A stretch of DNA of 64,000 nucleotides from Cylindrobasidium torrendii FP15055 ss-10. Taxonomy: Eukaryota > Basidiomycota > Agaricomycetes > Agaricales > Physalacriaceae. Position numbers and translations under genes: made by a program. This document shows positions 21,714 through 34,101 of the stretch, in pieces; position 1 is the first letter of the stretch; every line of letters starts with the position of its first letter. The notes under the pieces are model-generated. The model searched no databases. It was not told the origin of the DNA and saw nothing but the letters and a program-made list of their open reading frames with translations. Location of the stretch: NCBI GenBank assembly GCA_000934385.1, contig KN880498.1, positions 1 through 64,000 on the forward strand. The letters run 5' to 3'.

Positions 21714-24700
21714 CTAGAGATGGCTGGGTGCAGCCACATCCGCGAAGAACTCCAGCATGTGGTCAACAACCTCTTGAGGCGTCGTGACATGCCAGCTCGC
21801 AAGCGTCCTCTTGCTGCTATGGCCCACCGCGGTCGTGAAGATGGCCTCCGGCTCAATCGCGAGCTCCACTGTAGGTAGCCTTGCTTTCGCCGCCTCCGGG
21901 TCAGCCTCGACGAGTGTCACAGACAACGGAGCCTCCATGTGTACCGGTGTGGTAACGGGAGGCGGGAAGAGTTGAAGTGCGCGGAACATATCCTCGTCTG
22001 TCTTGTCGTCTCCAGCGCAGAAGATGAACTCAGCATCCGGGTTGAGGTAGAGAATACGCTTGACGATTTCACCCTTGTTCACCGCCAGAGGACGAACTTC
22101 AAGGTTCTTTTTGCCAACAAGAACTAAATGACCTGATCAGCATCGCAAATTGGCAGGGTAGCAGTCACTCACCCTCTATGGGGCGTTTGTGCACGAGGTT
22201 GTTCTCGAGCAGATCTTGGCATTGACGGCACTGGAACTGACCCCATTCAGGATCACTCGAACGGTAGTGCCAGGTTATCGAGCTCTTCTTGACCTCGATG
22301 TGGCTGCCTGTGGTCCTCTTTCCAGACGGTCAAATAATGTCAAGTTGTACCCTGGACAAACGCACCTCAGTGTAGTACTTGAAGATTTCCAACACCTCGC
22401 TCATCCAGTTCATATCAAGTGCCTCCGTGAAGTTTGTCCACTCCTTTGCGCCAGGCTCGCGGATGAAGCCGCCGTGCTCAGCAGAAAAGCCGACCTTATT
22501 GAGATGTCCGAGATGCTGCTCAAGGAACTCCCCATCGCGGCCGGATATGATAAAGACGACATTCTGGGGGTCTTCGCTGAGCATCGTGAGCGCCTTCAAT
22601 GTATCTTCAGTCGGAGTAGCCATGCTTGGGATGCGGACGATGGGTGCGAGGGTTCCCTGTGAGGTCTGTTAGCACGTGGGAAACACAGGCCAGCCTCGCA
22701 CGTACATCATAATCGAACAGGAAGAGTCTCTTCTTCGCCTTGCGGTAGCGAGCCTGCAAGATGTCCTTCGGGATGTAAGGGGTCATCCTGGCGGTGTTGA
22801 CGCTGTTCATTTGGCCGAGCAGCATTTTAACCAAAACGGCTGCCCACGTGTGGGAGGTGTGCGTCGTAACAACCTTGAAGAGTTTCTCGTGTCGGAGAGC
22901 TTTCTCCTCGTCGGACATCAGCAGACCCTGATTCATTGCAGCGGCTAGCTCCTATCTCAGACAAAAGTGGTTAACGGCTAGACTAAACCAGTATCGGGAC
23001 GCACGCACCCCAAGATTCCATGGATTGACCTGTAAAGCGTCCGACATGTGCTTGCTGATGCCCATGAACTCGCTGAGAACGGAGGGGCTTTGTTTCGTGT
23101 TTTGCTGGGATATCACAAACTCCATGGAAGTGGTGTTCATACCGTCGCGTAGCGGAGTAATAACTGCGAGGTCGGCAACCGAAAGCAAAGCGTAGAACTC
23201 GTCCTTCTTCAAGGCTTGGTGACTGCATAAGGTTAGCGACTGCGTCTGGGGCGCTGAAAAGAGCGTACTAGTGGTGGACGGGAATGAAGTCGAGGTCCCC
23301 ATACTCGCCATTGATGTGGGCAACAAGCTCCGATACTTGGCGTTCGAGCTTGGGCGAGTCGGTGAGCGCGGGCGAGGTGACTTGGATCATCACGACATTG
23401 CCGATCCATTCAGGATAAGTTTGGAGGAGCTTCTCAAAGGCACGCAGCTTGGGCGTATCAGTATCTTGGACATGGGGAATATGTCTAGGCTGAGTACCTT
23501 TTGCAGCACACCGTTAACCACATCTAGTTTGTCGCGACCGACGATGATCTTCTTCCCCTCGTAGAGAAGCTTGAGAGCCTCGAGCTTGGGTTGGATACCG
23601 GAGCGGGAAGCCCTACATATCGACGAATGAGTTGGCAATGACAACAAGGAAACGGGACAACGCACAAGTCGCGGGAAACGCGCTCCGCATCTATGCCAAC
23701 AGGACAATGCATGACGGATGTAACATGGCCCTCGACATCGATGCCGCGGGAATTGGTCTCGTAGCCACAGACGCGAACGCAGGTGGAGATGAAGTGGCGA
23801 GCATAGGAGTAGGTTTGGAAGCACACAAGGTTGGCGCCTAGCATACCATCGAGAATCTCTTTGCGGCCTGCGAATCTGTTAGCTCCGAGCATGACTGGAC
23901 TAGAAAGCACGCACGAGGAAGGCACCTAAACACCTCACTACTGGGGAAGGGAGTGTGAACAAAGAGGCCAACGACTGCCTCAGGGATCAGTTCGCGCACG
24001 AGCTTGGGCAGTAAGAGCAGGTGGTAATCATGCACCCAGATGAGATCGCCTGGCTTGTAGATTTCGGATATCCTACGCGCAAATGCAGCATTTGCAGACT
24101 CGTAGAAGGGATAGTGGGAGTCTGCGGACGCATATTCTGTAACGACGTCCTGCCAGAGGAGGTAGTGGAAAAGTGGCCAAAGAACTAGAATTCGTCAGAC
24201 CGAAAGCGAGTGCTATGGGGAAAGGCGCACTCTGCTTGCAGTATCCATCGTAATGGCCATGGGCAACCTGGTCGTCCATCCACACCGGCACGTACGTCGT
24301 CTTCTTGTCGTCATCGGGGTCGGACTCCTTGGGTGTATAGGTCGTAAGTGCCTCGTCGAGAGCAGCGCGATCTGCCTCGGAGACAGATGCGGGCGACACT
24401 TTGTCGGTGTGTGTGGGAGAGACGATGTCTCCAGTCCAGCCGACGATGATCTGGTCGTGGGTAGCAGACAGCGAGCGGATTCCTGAGATCATCGCGGAGT
24501 GCCCATAGCGCGGGGTGAGCGTCCATACAGCCGAGTCCTTTGGCGGTGGCTCGTTCAAATCGGGCGCATCAACGCCTGTGGGCGACGCGGGTACTTCAGA
24601 GACCTTGTTGGGTGGGGTCGCGGGCGGGCTGAGCACGCCTGCACGGGTGTTGAGGGCAGCGATGACGGGCAGCGAATGGCAGACATGAATTATGCGCCCC

Positions 24701-24888
24701 GAGAGCTCGATTCCGTTGGCGCGGTGCTGTTCCTCCAGCTTGGCGACCTGGGCACGGACCTCAGCCACAGAGATATCGTCGCCTGCGCGTGTGTATGGCT
24801 CGTTGAAGCTGTCCATCGTTGAGAAAACCATTGTCGTCGTCGTCGTCGCCGGGGTGGGCGAAAGTCGGGCGATGGGAGGTGGTGGCAC
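21714..24888 (-). CDS. TPS2: Trehalose-6-phosphate phosphatase, TPS2 type (GT20 + HAD domains)
   Basis: Converts trehalose-6-phosphate to trehalose; the large subunit of the cytosolic trehalose synthase complex. The N-terminal third includes GRIIHVCHSLPVIAAL. The GT20 synthase-like domain is next (WVHDYHLLLLP, FVHTPFPSSEVFR, HCPVGIDAE, ITPLRDGMNTTSMEFV). The C-terminal HAD phosphatase has its nucleophile motif in LFLFDYDGTLAP, then FIISGRD, and the acidic motif GDDKTDEDMF. All three phosphatase motifs are present, so this is the phosphatase subunit and not TPS1. At least nine short introns splice in frame, for example 24228-24188 and 22365-22320. The stop is at 21714 (after AAPSHL). The first ATG of the frame is used; in-frame Met 20 or 25 are alternatives. 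The gene is divergent from the aldehyde dehydrogenase, with about 1.06 kb between starts. Confidence 0.92.
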
Positions 24889-25945
24889 GAAAGAGAGCTT
24901 GGAGAAACCGATAAAATACGCAATCGAGGTCGCCGTCCAAGATTAGCCTGCAAGTTTGGCGATCTCTCATCGTAACCCAATAAGGAAACTGCTACCCCTG
25001 AAATGACGGCGTGCTCGTAGTCATTGGTTCGAGCGTTTTCCATCTTGGTCTCCCACCGAGGAGAAGCCGTGATTCCATTGTCCAGACTCCGGATCTGCTT
25101 ATGGCCCTCTCCCTCATCGATTAGCATTTCATACTCTCGCGATTCCTTGCGGGCTGGCATCGGCAAAACAACATTCGCAACTGACTCGAACGGCCCGGAT
25201 AACACCCATGTCGTCGCAGTAGAACCCCTCATCTCATTTGTATAAATTTCCCACACGCCTCTCCGCAGATTTTTGTGGCTCGAAGATAGTACACTTGGCA
25301 TGACCCAGCGCATCAACCCTAGAACTTATCTAGAGCTATATAAGCATATCCTCGTTTTCTCTTCAAAGTACTTCTCTCGCGCTGTCGAATGGCCTTTGGC
25401 TGCTAGATATCACGGTCCTTCCACTTTATCCAAATCCAACAAACAAAAAAGCCTGGCTCGTGGCTCATCTGGCATTGAATTAAGTACAACACACGTTCAA
25501 CCTCGCACTGGGTCTCTCGGAAGACTAACATCTTCCGAATCTACTGTACATGGAGGGAGACGTAGACTCAATTCTGATTGTGTTCAATACACTTTTAATG
25601 ACTTGAAGCTGCTGGCTGTTGCCAACCCTGCAGTACCGGTTCAGCTTAAAAGAGCTCATATCGATTCGAATAACACGGCATTCTTTAAGACACACGGTAC
25701 TGGGTAAATCAGCGCGCAAAGACAATTCAGTGCAAGTTGCTTCTCACGAGACACCAGGCCCAGCGAACTGATCCGCCATCATCATCCCGCCCGCTTCCCG
25801 GCTTAGATAGCTCAGACCCAACCGCTATCTCTGAGCTAAATAACATTTCTAGCCTCCCCATTCCATTCTCGATATCAGCTTTCCATGACCCATGCACAGT
25901 TGGTTTGACACTCCGGTCTACTTGATAACCTGACCGGTTACCACC
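24889..25945. other. Intergenic region between TPS2 and ALDH starts
   Basis: Divergent promoter region of about 1 kb. Open frames on both strands here have no recognisable domain. Nothing specific identified. Confidence 0.45.
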
Positions 25946-28077
25946 ATGATGCCAGCCGAGCTCAAGTATACACCAGCGGACGAGATTCTACAAGTTGGCC
26001 ATATTGCTGAGCACCTTGTGTAATTCTTGCTGAAGCTGCATAGATTCATGCCGAGCTTGACGCGTCGTTTCGCGCTGGCAAGATGCGGCCTGTCGCGTAC
26101 AGGAAGTACGCTCTGGCGCAGCTTGGGTACATGCTCAAGGACAACACGGAACGCATCGTCGAGGCCATGAACATTGACCTTGGAAAACCTGCCCAGGAGA
26201 CACATTTGTGCGTGTACCCATCCTTCTGGTTTGTACAGGTAGCTTGAGCTAGTCACAGCACGGAACTTGGCCCAAGCATAGCAGAGGTCGCCGACGCTTA
26301 CAGGAACCTGGATAAGTGGGCACGTCCCTCACGGCCACCGCTGCATCTTATTTTCACCCCGCTTCGACGCGTTGTATACAAGGAAGGCAAGGGCGTCTGC
26401 TTGATCATCGCACCTTTCAACTTTCCCATTCTCAATGCATTCTCTCCGGTGGTGCGCTCAGGCCGTATATTCAAGGGCTGAATCAGATTCTTACATACTC
26501 TAGGTCTCCGCTCTCGCAGCTGGAAATACCGTCGTGTTGAAGCCATCCGAGCAGACACCGGCGACCGCGACCTTGCTGGCGGAGCTCGTACCCAAGTACC
26601 TCGAGCCTTCCGTTCTGCGCATTGTGAATGGGTCTGTCGCGGAAACCTCGAAGGTATGCCGAAGCATCGCGGACAGATGAGTAACTACACTTACATTTCA
26701 TTAGCTGCTAGATCTCAAATGGGGCCATAGTAAGTGTGAATGGTAGCCCCATCGTTTCACTGGTATTGATAACTGTCCGAAAGTCATGTTCACGGGCAGC
26801 GGGCGTGTTGGTCGTATCGTTGCTGGCGCTGGTGCAAAGACCCTAACACCGGTCACTTTGGAGCTCGGAGGTCAGTTAAGCTCTCCCCGTCCTGTTATTT
26901 CTAACTGTCGTCATCTTCCACAGGCAAAAGCCCCGTATTCATCGATCCCGAAACTTGTAACGTAGACACAGCGGCGCGCCGTATACTCTTTGGCAAAACG
27001 AGCAATAGCGGTCAAGTCTGCGTTGCGCCTGACTACATCATTGTCCCGCGGTCATATCAGGATAGGTTTGTTGAGGCGCTCAAGAAGGCGTACGTTGCTC
27101 TTGTGTCCTATTCCTTTTGTTAAATTGACGTCTCGGCAAAGCTACGACGAATTCTACCCAGATGGCGTGCACGTTCCAGGCGTAAGTATGGGTAGAATGG
27201 TATCAAGCAGTGCTTTCCAGCGCGTCAAAGGACTCCTCGATGCAACTCGCGGTACATATGTTGCCGGAGGGAGTAGGGACGAATCCAAGCTTTTCATTAC
27301 CCCGACCATCGTGAGAGATTGCGCATGGGATGATCCACTAATGTCTGAGTACGGTCGCAAGTCTCTTTGATGGCAAACTTGAACGCTCACATCTTACTTT
27401 CAAGGGAGATATTTGGGCCTGTTTTACCTATCGTCCCGGTGGACACGCTCGAGGAAGGGATAGAGCATGTCAACCAAGGCGACCGACCGCTGACAATCTA
27501 TGGCTTTACGACCGACAGTGCCCTACAGCGAAAACGCAAGTTCTTCTTTTTACACACAGGAGAGGCTGCGATGCTCACAAGTCACTTTTGTTAATCAGTG
27601 CGCGAGGAAATGAGTTCTGGTTCGATTATCTTCAATGATATTATGATTCAAGTAGGCGTCGAAGGGCTTCCGTTCGGTGGCATAGGCGAAAGTGGCTGTG
27701 AGTTCCTTTCCCATAGCTCCATTGAGATCACTTGACCTCTATCGTCTAGCTGGATATCACAATGGGAAATATGGCTTCGATGCCTTCACGCATTTTCGCG
27801 CATCGCTCGATAGTCGACCCTGGCTCGATATACTCATGCGTTTCCGTTTCCCGCCGTACTCAGTACGTGAAATTTTCGTTCAAGATCGTGTTTTCTGACG
27901 CCTCTATAGGCTACGAAGATTTGGGTGTCTAGTTTCCTCTTCGCCTCACTCCCGCGTCGTCCCAGCGGCCCTCCAGACTTGTCTGCCAGGTCTCATTGGC
28001 GTAGATGGCTCCTTTTTATCCTGGCCACGCTCTTATCTAGCGTAGCGATAGCTAGAAAGAAGCTTGGACCGTCTTAG
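25946..28077 (+). CDS. Class 3 (fatty) aldehyde dehydrogenase, probably tail-anchored
   Basis: Oxidises medium- and long-chain aldehydes to acids with NAD(P)+. Splicing many short introns gives AELDASFRAGKMRPVAYRK, the ALDH3-type APFNFPILN (Asn of the oxyanion site), GNTVVLKPSEQTPA (cofactor), FTGSGRVGRIVA, LELGGKSPVF (general base Glu), NSGQVCVAPDY (catalytic Cys), EIFGPVLPIVPV and FNDIMIQVG followed by LPFGGIGESG. The C-terminus ends in RWLLFILATLLSSVAI plus a short basic tail, a likely membrane anchor to ER or peroxisome as in fatty aldehyde dehydrogenases. The start ATG 25946 is followed after nine codons by the first intron. The stop TAG is 28075-28077. No defect is seen. Confidence 0.9.
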
Positions 28078-28688
28078 TCTGTTAACTATTTTTATTGGAT
28101 GGCGGAAGCTCGGGATTTCTGTTGGTACAATGTGTTTACAATCAAGCTATAAGGTCGTGCCAATGAAGCTAAGTGTATGGCGTACACACTACGTTAACAG
28201 GATTCCCAGTCCTCCCAGTCGGCAATGTATGAGCCAGAGGCTGCTTAAAGAAACGCGTCACACTGGTGGAACGATACACTACGATCTTCAGTCTTCAGTC
28301 TTAGCCGGCCGTGGTTTCGATTGAGGCCTTGTGGACCACCACCCATCTTGATGACATACCGTTCATGGAGCAGCACCTGTCCTCAATCCCAAATCAATTG
28401 AAAAGTTTGTGTCTACTGTATGGACGTGTAAACATTTACCAGCGCACGAAGTGCCCCAATACTGCATTTCAGACCATAGTGTCATATGTGGCGTTCGAAG
28501 CTTCGCGACTCGCTGCGTGTATTCGCCGTTGCACTCGTACACTGACATATCTGTGCTGGAGTTACATCCTACTCCTATCATGTATTTGTTCATACTGACT
28601 CACTGGTGTGCAGGGTCCTGGCTTATTGGTATAAAAGGGAGTGCAATTGGGATCGAGCTGGCTTAACGCCCTCCCCTACTCAAACGTG
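28078..28688. other. Intergenic, no gene seen
   Basis: About 600 bp between ALDH and the BTB gene. Short frames only. Confidence 0.4.
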
Positions 28689-29922
28689 ATGATTGAAAGT
28701 TCGCCATTTAGTCTCGATGACTGGATTTCATCGTCTGGGGGCATGTCTAATACTGTATCATCGCTCGCTCTTAACTCATCGACTTATAGAAAATCAAGCC
28801 ACCCAGCAGGATGATTCAACAACAGTGAGTGCAAGCCCTGTTTAGAGATGTGTATCCTTGACTGAGTCTTTCAAGGTCGCATCGGAAAACACAAGGTCTG
28901 CAGACCTACACACCCCAAAAGACCCTTTCAATAACCCGGAACTGCTACTAGGTGATGGGGTGTACACATCTTCAAGGTTTCCTTTGGTAAGAAGGTCATC
29001 GCTTTGAAAACAAAATTCATCAACGAGTATGCAGGATTTGAATCTGGATCACCAAGTGTCCCGTACATTCCATCCGGACGCGCACATCCTCGGTACCATC
29101 GCAGACCTCGTCCTCATCTCTTCGGACGACATGCACTTCCATGTCCATAGCTTTGCCATTTCGCACACTCTACACGACAGTCGAATCCGGCACCTCGACG
29201 AGGAAGCTGCCGTGTTAAATATCATTTTGCATACGGTATACAACATTTCGTGCGCTATATATGCGCCGACTTTTGACGACATTAGCGTTGCGGTCGAGCG
29301 CATGCCTGCATACGGTATGAGCCCGCGCGAGTACATCACCCCTTCCAGCCCGACATTTGAGCTCCTGCTGTCGCATGCATCGGCCCGACCGCTCGATGTA
29401 TATGCTCTGGCCGCAGAGCGCAGCATCTTCGAGCTCGCCGTCAGCGCGTCCTCATATCTTACTAGGTATGATCTGATGACGCTAGACGACGATCTATGTG
29501 CACGCATTGGGAGTACGTACCTTGCCAGGTTGCATAACCTTCAACTATCCAGGATTGCTGCCTTGAAGCAGATCATCATCGCTCCGCCGGATCGACACCC
29601 AGATTCGCTTGCTTGTAATTCTAGAGACCAAGAAGAGCTGTATGCAGGTTGGGCGAGGGCAGTAGCGCTCACACTTCGAGACGCCAAACCAGGTATGTCT
29701 TTTTATTCGTGTTACTACGTTCATCCTGAACACACGCCAGGAATCTCCGCCAATCTCCTCGTCTTGGAATTTCGCCTTGTTGGGACGTCGCTGTCCTGCC
29801 AGGATTGTCTGCGCAATCTGGATCAGCGCATCCAAACCATCTCGCGTCAATGGACCAATGTGAAGGTCAGTATTCGCTTCATGTTGAATTCTTCACCGAC
29901 AAATCCTCAGGCCACGATTTAA
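28689..29922 (+). CDS. BTB/POZ-domain protein (basidiomycete type)
   Basis: The core is 29029-29922. A BTB-like beginning, HILGTIADLVLISSDDMHFHVHSFAIS, is followed by a helical region (ILHTVYNIS, RPLDVYALAAE, FELAVSASSYL) and, after an intron near 29691, CQDCLRNLDQRIQTISRQW. A last intron precedes the final ATI and stop 29920-29922. Upstream exons are plausible from an ATG at 28689 (IESSPFSLDDWISSS, then ENQATQQDDSTT, then a SADLHTPKDPF segment), joined by introns to the 29029 region, but the first donor would be GC and is uncertain. If those exons are wrong the start is 29029. Many such mushroom proteins exist and their partners are unknown. It is probably a protein-interaction or ubiquitin-ligase adaptor. 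Confidence 0.65.
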
Positions 29923-30834
29923 CGAACATCGGCATATGTGAGTGCAACAGGCCACAACTTTCCTACGCCCCGGGCGGGCAGCGCTGCATACACGAGTGTG
30001 TTTTCAATCCTTTTGTGGCCAGCCCGCGCAAAATGGCACGCAAAATCGGACTTCTCCAAGCAGCCACATAAGGTGCTTGAAAAGTCTGCCCTCCGGATGC
30101 CCCAGAATGGGCAGCGGTATACCGTACATAGATCTACCTTGCCTAACTGCTTGTTTAGCATGCAATTGTAATGTGTACCGTAGTATTAAAGACTTACAGG
30201 GCTGGGATGCCAGTAGACGACATGGGTTATATATCGATTGCTGTGAAGTGATTTTGGAGACAGGCTGTTTAAGACAAGGGGCTACTGTACGATGTACTTA
30301 CCGGTCATTGCGTGATGCGCGAGCGGATCTGCATCCATCTACTTGCTCGTAAACCTGCTAATCTGAACCTGGATGATTCCACCTGCTGCCAAGCCAAAGC
30401 AACGTGCAGCCGCATATAACAAGTATACGTCGGTGGGACATCGAAAAACTTGGACGCAGATTGGAATTGTGAGATTTATGACAGAGTCGCAGAACCAGCC
30501 AGTCAAAGAGAGAGCCTTCGAAGACGGCTGTGGTGGTAAGAGACAAGTGACGCGATCGACAAAGCGCTTGCTCTGATCGCGTCTTTCTTGCGTGTTGCGG
30601 TCATGTTGGCATTTGCTGCCCTTGGGCACACTTCGACCAGGCGTTTATCTGTTGACCCCACGCGGCGGCTTCATGAAGGGTCCTCGACGCACCCTTTAAA
30701 CCTTGCTTCTCGTATCAATGTCCACATGCAATAAGACGCGCTCGGGGTCACTAGGCTCACTTCCTTATATACTGGCCGGCTTCAAGTTCGAATGTTCCTG
30801 CCCTTGGTAACCTGACATTCGTTTCAATATTGAT
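29923..30834. other. Intergenic, no gene seen
   Basis: About 900 bp upstream of the S41 peptidase. Several overlapping short frames, none with domain features or clean splice structure. Confidence 0.45.
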
Positions 30835-33417
30835 ATGCTCTCCGCGCTCGCTGCCGCCGCTCTCTTTGGCGTTGTAGCCGCCCAGGACCCTTGCGCATCT
30901 ATCGCGGGTCGAAAATGGGTTGCTCCAGCAGACGTCCGCGCTTGCTTCACTTCATTCGCTGTGAACGAGACTGAAAAGACAAACGTGAGGACGACTCCTA
31001 GACCATAGGCTGTTGTTTGACGAATCACAGATCCTCGACGTTGTCAACAAGACGCTCTCTGTTTTCCACACATCAACGAGCTATGCTCTCCAACTCCCGC
31101 CACCATACGAAGATGTCCACGAAGACATCCTGGCCGACTTGGCGCGCATCAGCGGTCAAGAATACGCTTCGGACTACGATCTCCACATTGACATCTCGCG
31201 CTCCGTGAAGCGACTCAAGGACGGACATTGTGTCTGGGCGAACTACTGCTACGACAGCAAGTTGTTTAATACAAAGAGCAAGGACTAGGATCTGACAAGG
31301 CTGCAGGCGCTTTCGTCAACTATAATCCCCTTCCATTGGTGCTGGTCAATGGCGAAACCGTCCACATTGCGTCGGAGGCATATGGTGTGTGGTCGTACCT
31401 CTCGAGATACTGCCAGGCATGCTGATAGCCCTTAAGACGTTGCTTCCGCCGAGTTTGGCGACCAGCTTTCCGTCTGGGAAGATGCGCTATCCTCTGTGCA
31501 AGGTGGTCTCGCTGCCCTCAGCGGTGCAGAGGTGTTGGCGATCAATGGCGCAGACCCCTTCGAGGCGGTCAACGCCAATGCCGAGATTGTTGGCGGCTAC
31601 CAAGCCTTTGCAACCCGTCAAAATAGGTTTGTTTGTTGTATATCGCGGGACTAGGGGCCTGACCTTCATAGCTTCTTCTCATCTTACCAGCGTGCATCAG
31701 CAAACTGGAGCTACATCTTGGGAAACTTCGCCCAACAGTCTCTTCCATTGAGCGACTCGGTTTCCCTCACCCTCCGCCTCCCGGAAGCCTATGACACGAT
31801 TGAAATTGAAGTACGCCAGAATTGCCTTCTAGATGGATATGGACTAATAGCGCATAGGTCCCATATTACTCTCGCATCGGTGCAATTTCCAACTTCACGG
31901 ACGCTGCCTCTTACCGTGCCGGGAACTGTGTGGCCGTCGATGGTACCAACGGTGTCGACTACTATGACGGATCAGACGACAGCGTCGCTCCTCTCATGAA
32001 GGCCGTCCAAGCTGATATCCCTCCTACCCGCAAAGAATACAAGCGGATGAATGTTATCCTCGATACCACAAAGTCCGTGGATGTCACGCTCCCGCCTAGC
32101 CGCCAGCCTTCCGACCCTATCAGCGGATTCGGTGTCGGGCAGTTCTACCTTCTTCCGGACAACACTACAGGCGTCTTTGCATTTGGCAGCTTTTCCGCGG
32201 GAAGCTTTGATGCGGGTATTGCTGGCATGCAGGCTGGGCTGCAGGGACTGAAGGATAGCGGCGCCCAGAAGTTGATTGTCGATGTCGTGCGTTGTCAACT
32301 GTGTCTGAAGTGTAGCCAACCTCTGACATGAAAGCATGTAGACTAACAATGGTGGCGGATACGTCTGCTTCGCTCATGTACGTTGGATCCCTACCTGTCT
32401 GATGCATTGTGCTGAACGCATCTATAGGCTCTTCACCGTCTCATTTCTGGACCGAAGGCAAGCACGGTTCCGAACGCTGGGTTGAACACCACCGCGCGCG
32501 CGCATGAACTCGCGCAGTCCATTGTCGAGGCAATCATCGCTGACCCTCAAGGCGTCGACCCCGACGTCAACCTGCTTTACAACCCTCGCCAATGGGTGGA
32601 CATCGATGACAACCTTCCCTATGATGCAGACGAGAACTGGCTTATCCCGCCTGTCGTGAAGGACGTCAATGGACGCCGTGAATACTTCAGCCCTACGTGA
32701 GTAAATGTGCTTTCCCATGGTGTTCGTGCTAAGGGTACTGTAGACTTGGTCCAGACTGCGACGAGTCGATTTTCTCGACCCCACCGCCCCAGGAGCCGCT
32801 CTTCGAGGGTGCCGATGTCATTATCGTCTCCAATGGCCGCTGCGCAAGCTCTTGCTCGCTCTTCAGCGTACGTATCACGCCCCGTTCAATCTTTAGGTTG
32901 TCCTCTGACATTGGCATAGACCACCATGGCGAAGTCGGAAGGTGCCAAGACCGTCGTCGTTGGCGGCAAGAGTGACCAGGACCAGAAATATTGTGGTGTT
33001 GTTGGTGGACAGAGTACCGACTTCTCGACTATGGACTCGGAGCTCAAGGTATGATGCATGCCGGGTTCCAGAAAACCTTTTGCTCATCGTTCACAGACAA
33101 CGGGACTCAAGAACGCCAGCCTTGCACCGCCAAACCTCCTAGTTAACGGTGTTCAGGGTATCACCTGGCGTCTCGGGTATGGTATTGATGGCGTCGACGA
33201 CCCGACCATCCCTGAAGGTTTGTTCTCATTTTCTCATTTCTTCCTTTCGGAAAGGCTGAACGCTCGTGTAGAATTCTTGGACAAGCCAGCAGATGTGAAC
33301 TTGAAGCTTACTTTGGAGTTGTACGTTGCCTCTCCATGTATTGCAGTCCATAACTAACTGTACTCTAGGGCGAACAACCCTCCTGCCCTATGGGAAGAGG
33401 TCGCAAAGCTGTTTTAA
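30835..33417 (+). CDS. Secreted S41-family serine peptidase (CPAF-like)
   Basis: Predicted secreted protease. Signal peptide LSALAAAALFGVVAAQ, then a conserved first domain (AGRKWVAPADVRACF; DGHCVWANYCYDS) as in fungal S41/CPAF-like peptidases. The peptidase domain contains GAQKLIVDVTNNGGGYVC and VIIVSNGRCASSCSLF, whose Ser in the CASSCS region is the expected nucleophile. The C-terminus ends ANNPPALWEEVAKLF. About 14 exons of this gene splice in frame. One intron (31257-31306) has a GC-AG boundary (A|GCAAGT), needed to give CYDS-AFVNYNPLPL. Start ATG 30835 is the first codon of the signal peptide; stop TAA is 33415-33417. No break seen. The substrate is unknown; some fungal relatives lie in RiPP biosynthesis clusters, but no precursor gene is visible here. 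Confidence 0.85.
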
Positions 33418-33779
33418 GCACGCGTACAATCTTTTTTTGACTTACAATCATTACGGACTGCTGTTTAGTACTGGGTTGGAACGTATCGTTTTGTCGGCCC
33501 ACCGCCCAAATACTAAATAGCGAGCGTTAGTTTGAGCCCGCAAGGCATCCTTATGGAAGTGGGACTACTGCAAGGATGCTCGGCAATGAATATCTTTAGA
33601 GAGCTTGGATGTTCAAAGGCGCATTCAGAGGACGATACTCCTTCATCATTGTTTGAACCTCAGGCAACCGACGAGACATTCATGGAACGTTCAGTCGTGG
33701 GTATATGTTATCATCATCCAGACTGGGACCGCAGGTTACACAAGAAGAGTTGCCTCTAATGTGTTGCAATCCTGCGCGA
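33418..33779. other. Intergenic, no gene seen
   Basis: Between the S41 peptidase stop and the conserved hydrolase promoter block. Nothing recognised. Confidence 0.4.
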
Positions 33780-34101
33780 TACCATCTGTCGTTGTCCAAC
33801 TTGGAAAATGACAAGCAAAGCCACAATGGCACGGATCTCCGACAATGCCAGCCGCGATCGGGAGCACGTGGCCCATTTTCCCCTCATCTCTCGCGTTTCA
33901 TGGACAACTCGTCGTAGAGCCGCCCATCCAATGCTCGCCTCTGGTATTCAGACGGGGTCTCGCGGTCTGTATTATTAATCCATGCGAGGGCGCCTGTCCA
34001 ACGACGAGATGGAGGCTCAGTCAGCAAGAATTGCGCCTTACTGGAATTTCGACTATAAATTGGATTGGGAATAATCAGTACGCTCCAGCTCACTCAACGA
34101 T
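33780..34101 (+). repeat. Upstream block of hydrolase copy R, shared with copy L
   Basis: Matches the minus strand of 17509-17864. It contains TATAAA at 34054-34059, 48 bp before the ATG. Confidence 0.7.
34054..34059 (+). promoter_or_regulatory. TATA box of hydrolase copy R
   Basis: TATAAA within a stretch conserved between copies (GACTATAAATTGGA). Confidence 0.55.

Noticed and set aside
24690..25316. Open frame of 208 codons on the minus strand
   Set aside because: It overlaps the 5' end of TPS2 in another frame. The distal part has no domain and the region is better read as promoter and leader.
25273..25707. Open frame of 144 codons on the plus strand
   Set aside because: No domain, low protein-like character and no splice links; it lies in the divergent TPS2-ALDH promoter region.
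30339..30629. Minus-strand frame of 96 codons upstream of the S41 peptidase
   Set aside because: No domain, no signal peptide with conserved follow-up, and other short frames overlap it equally well.
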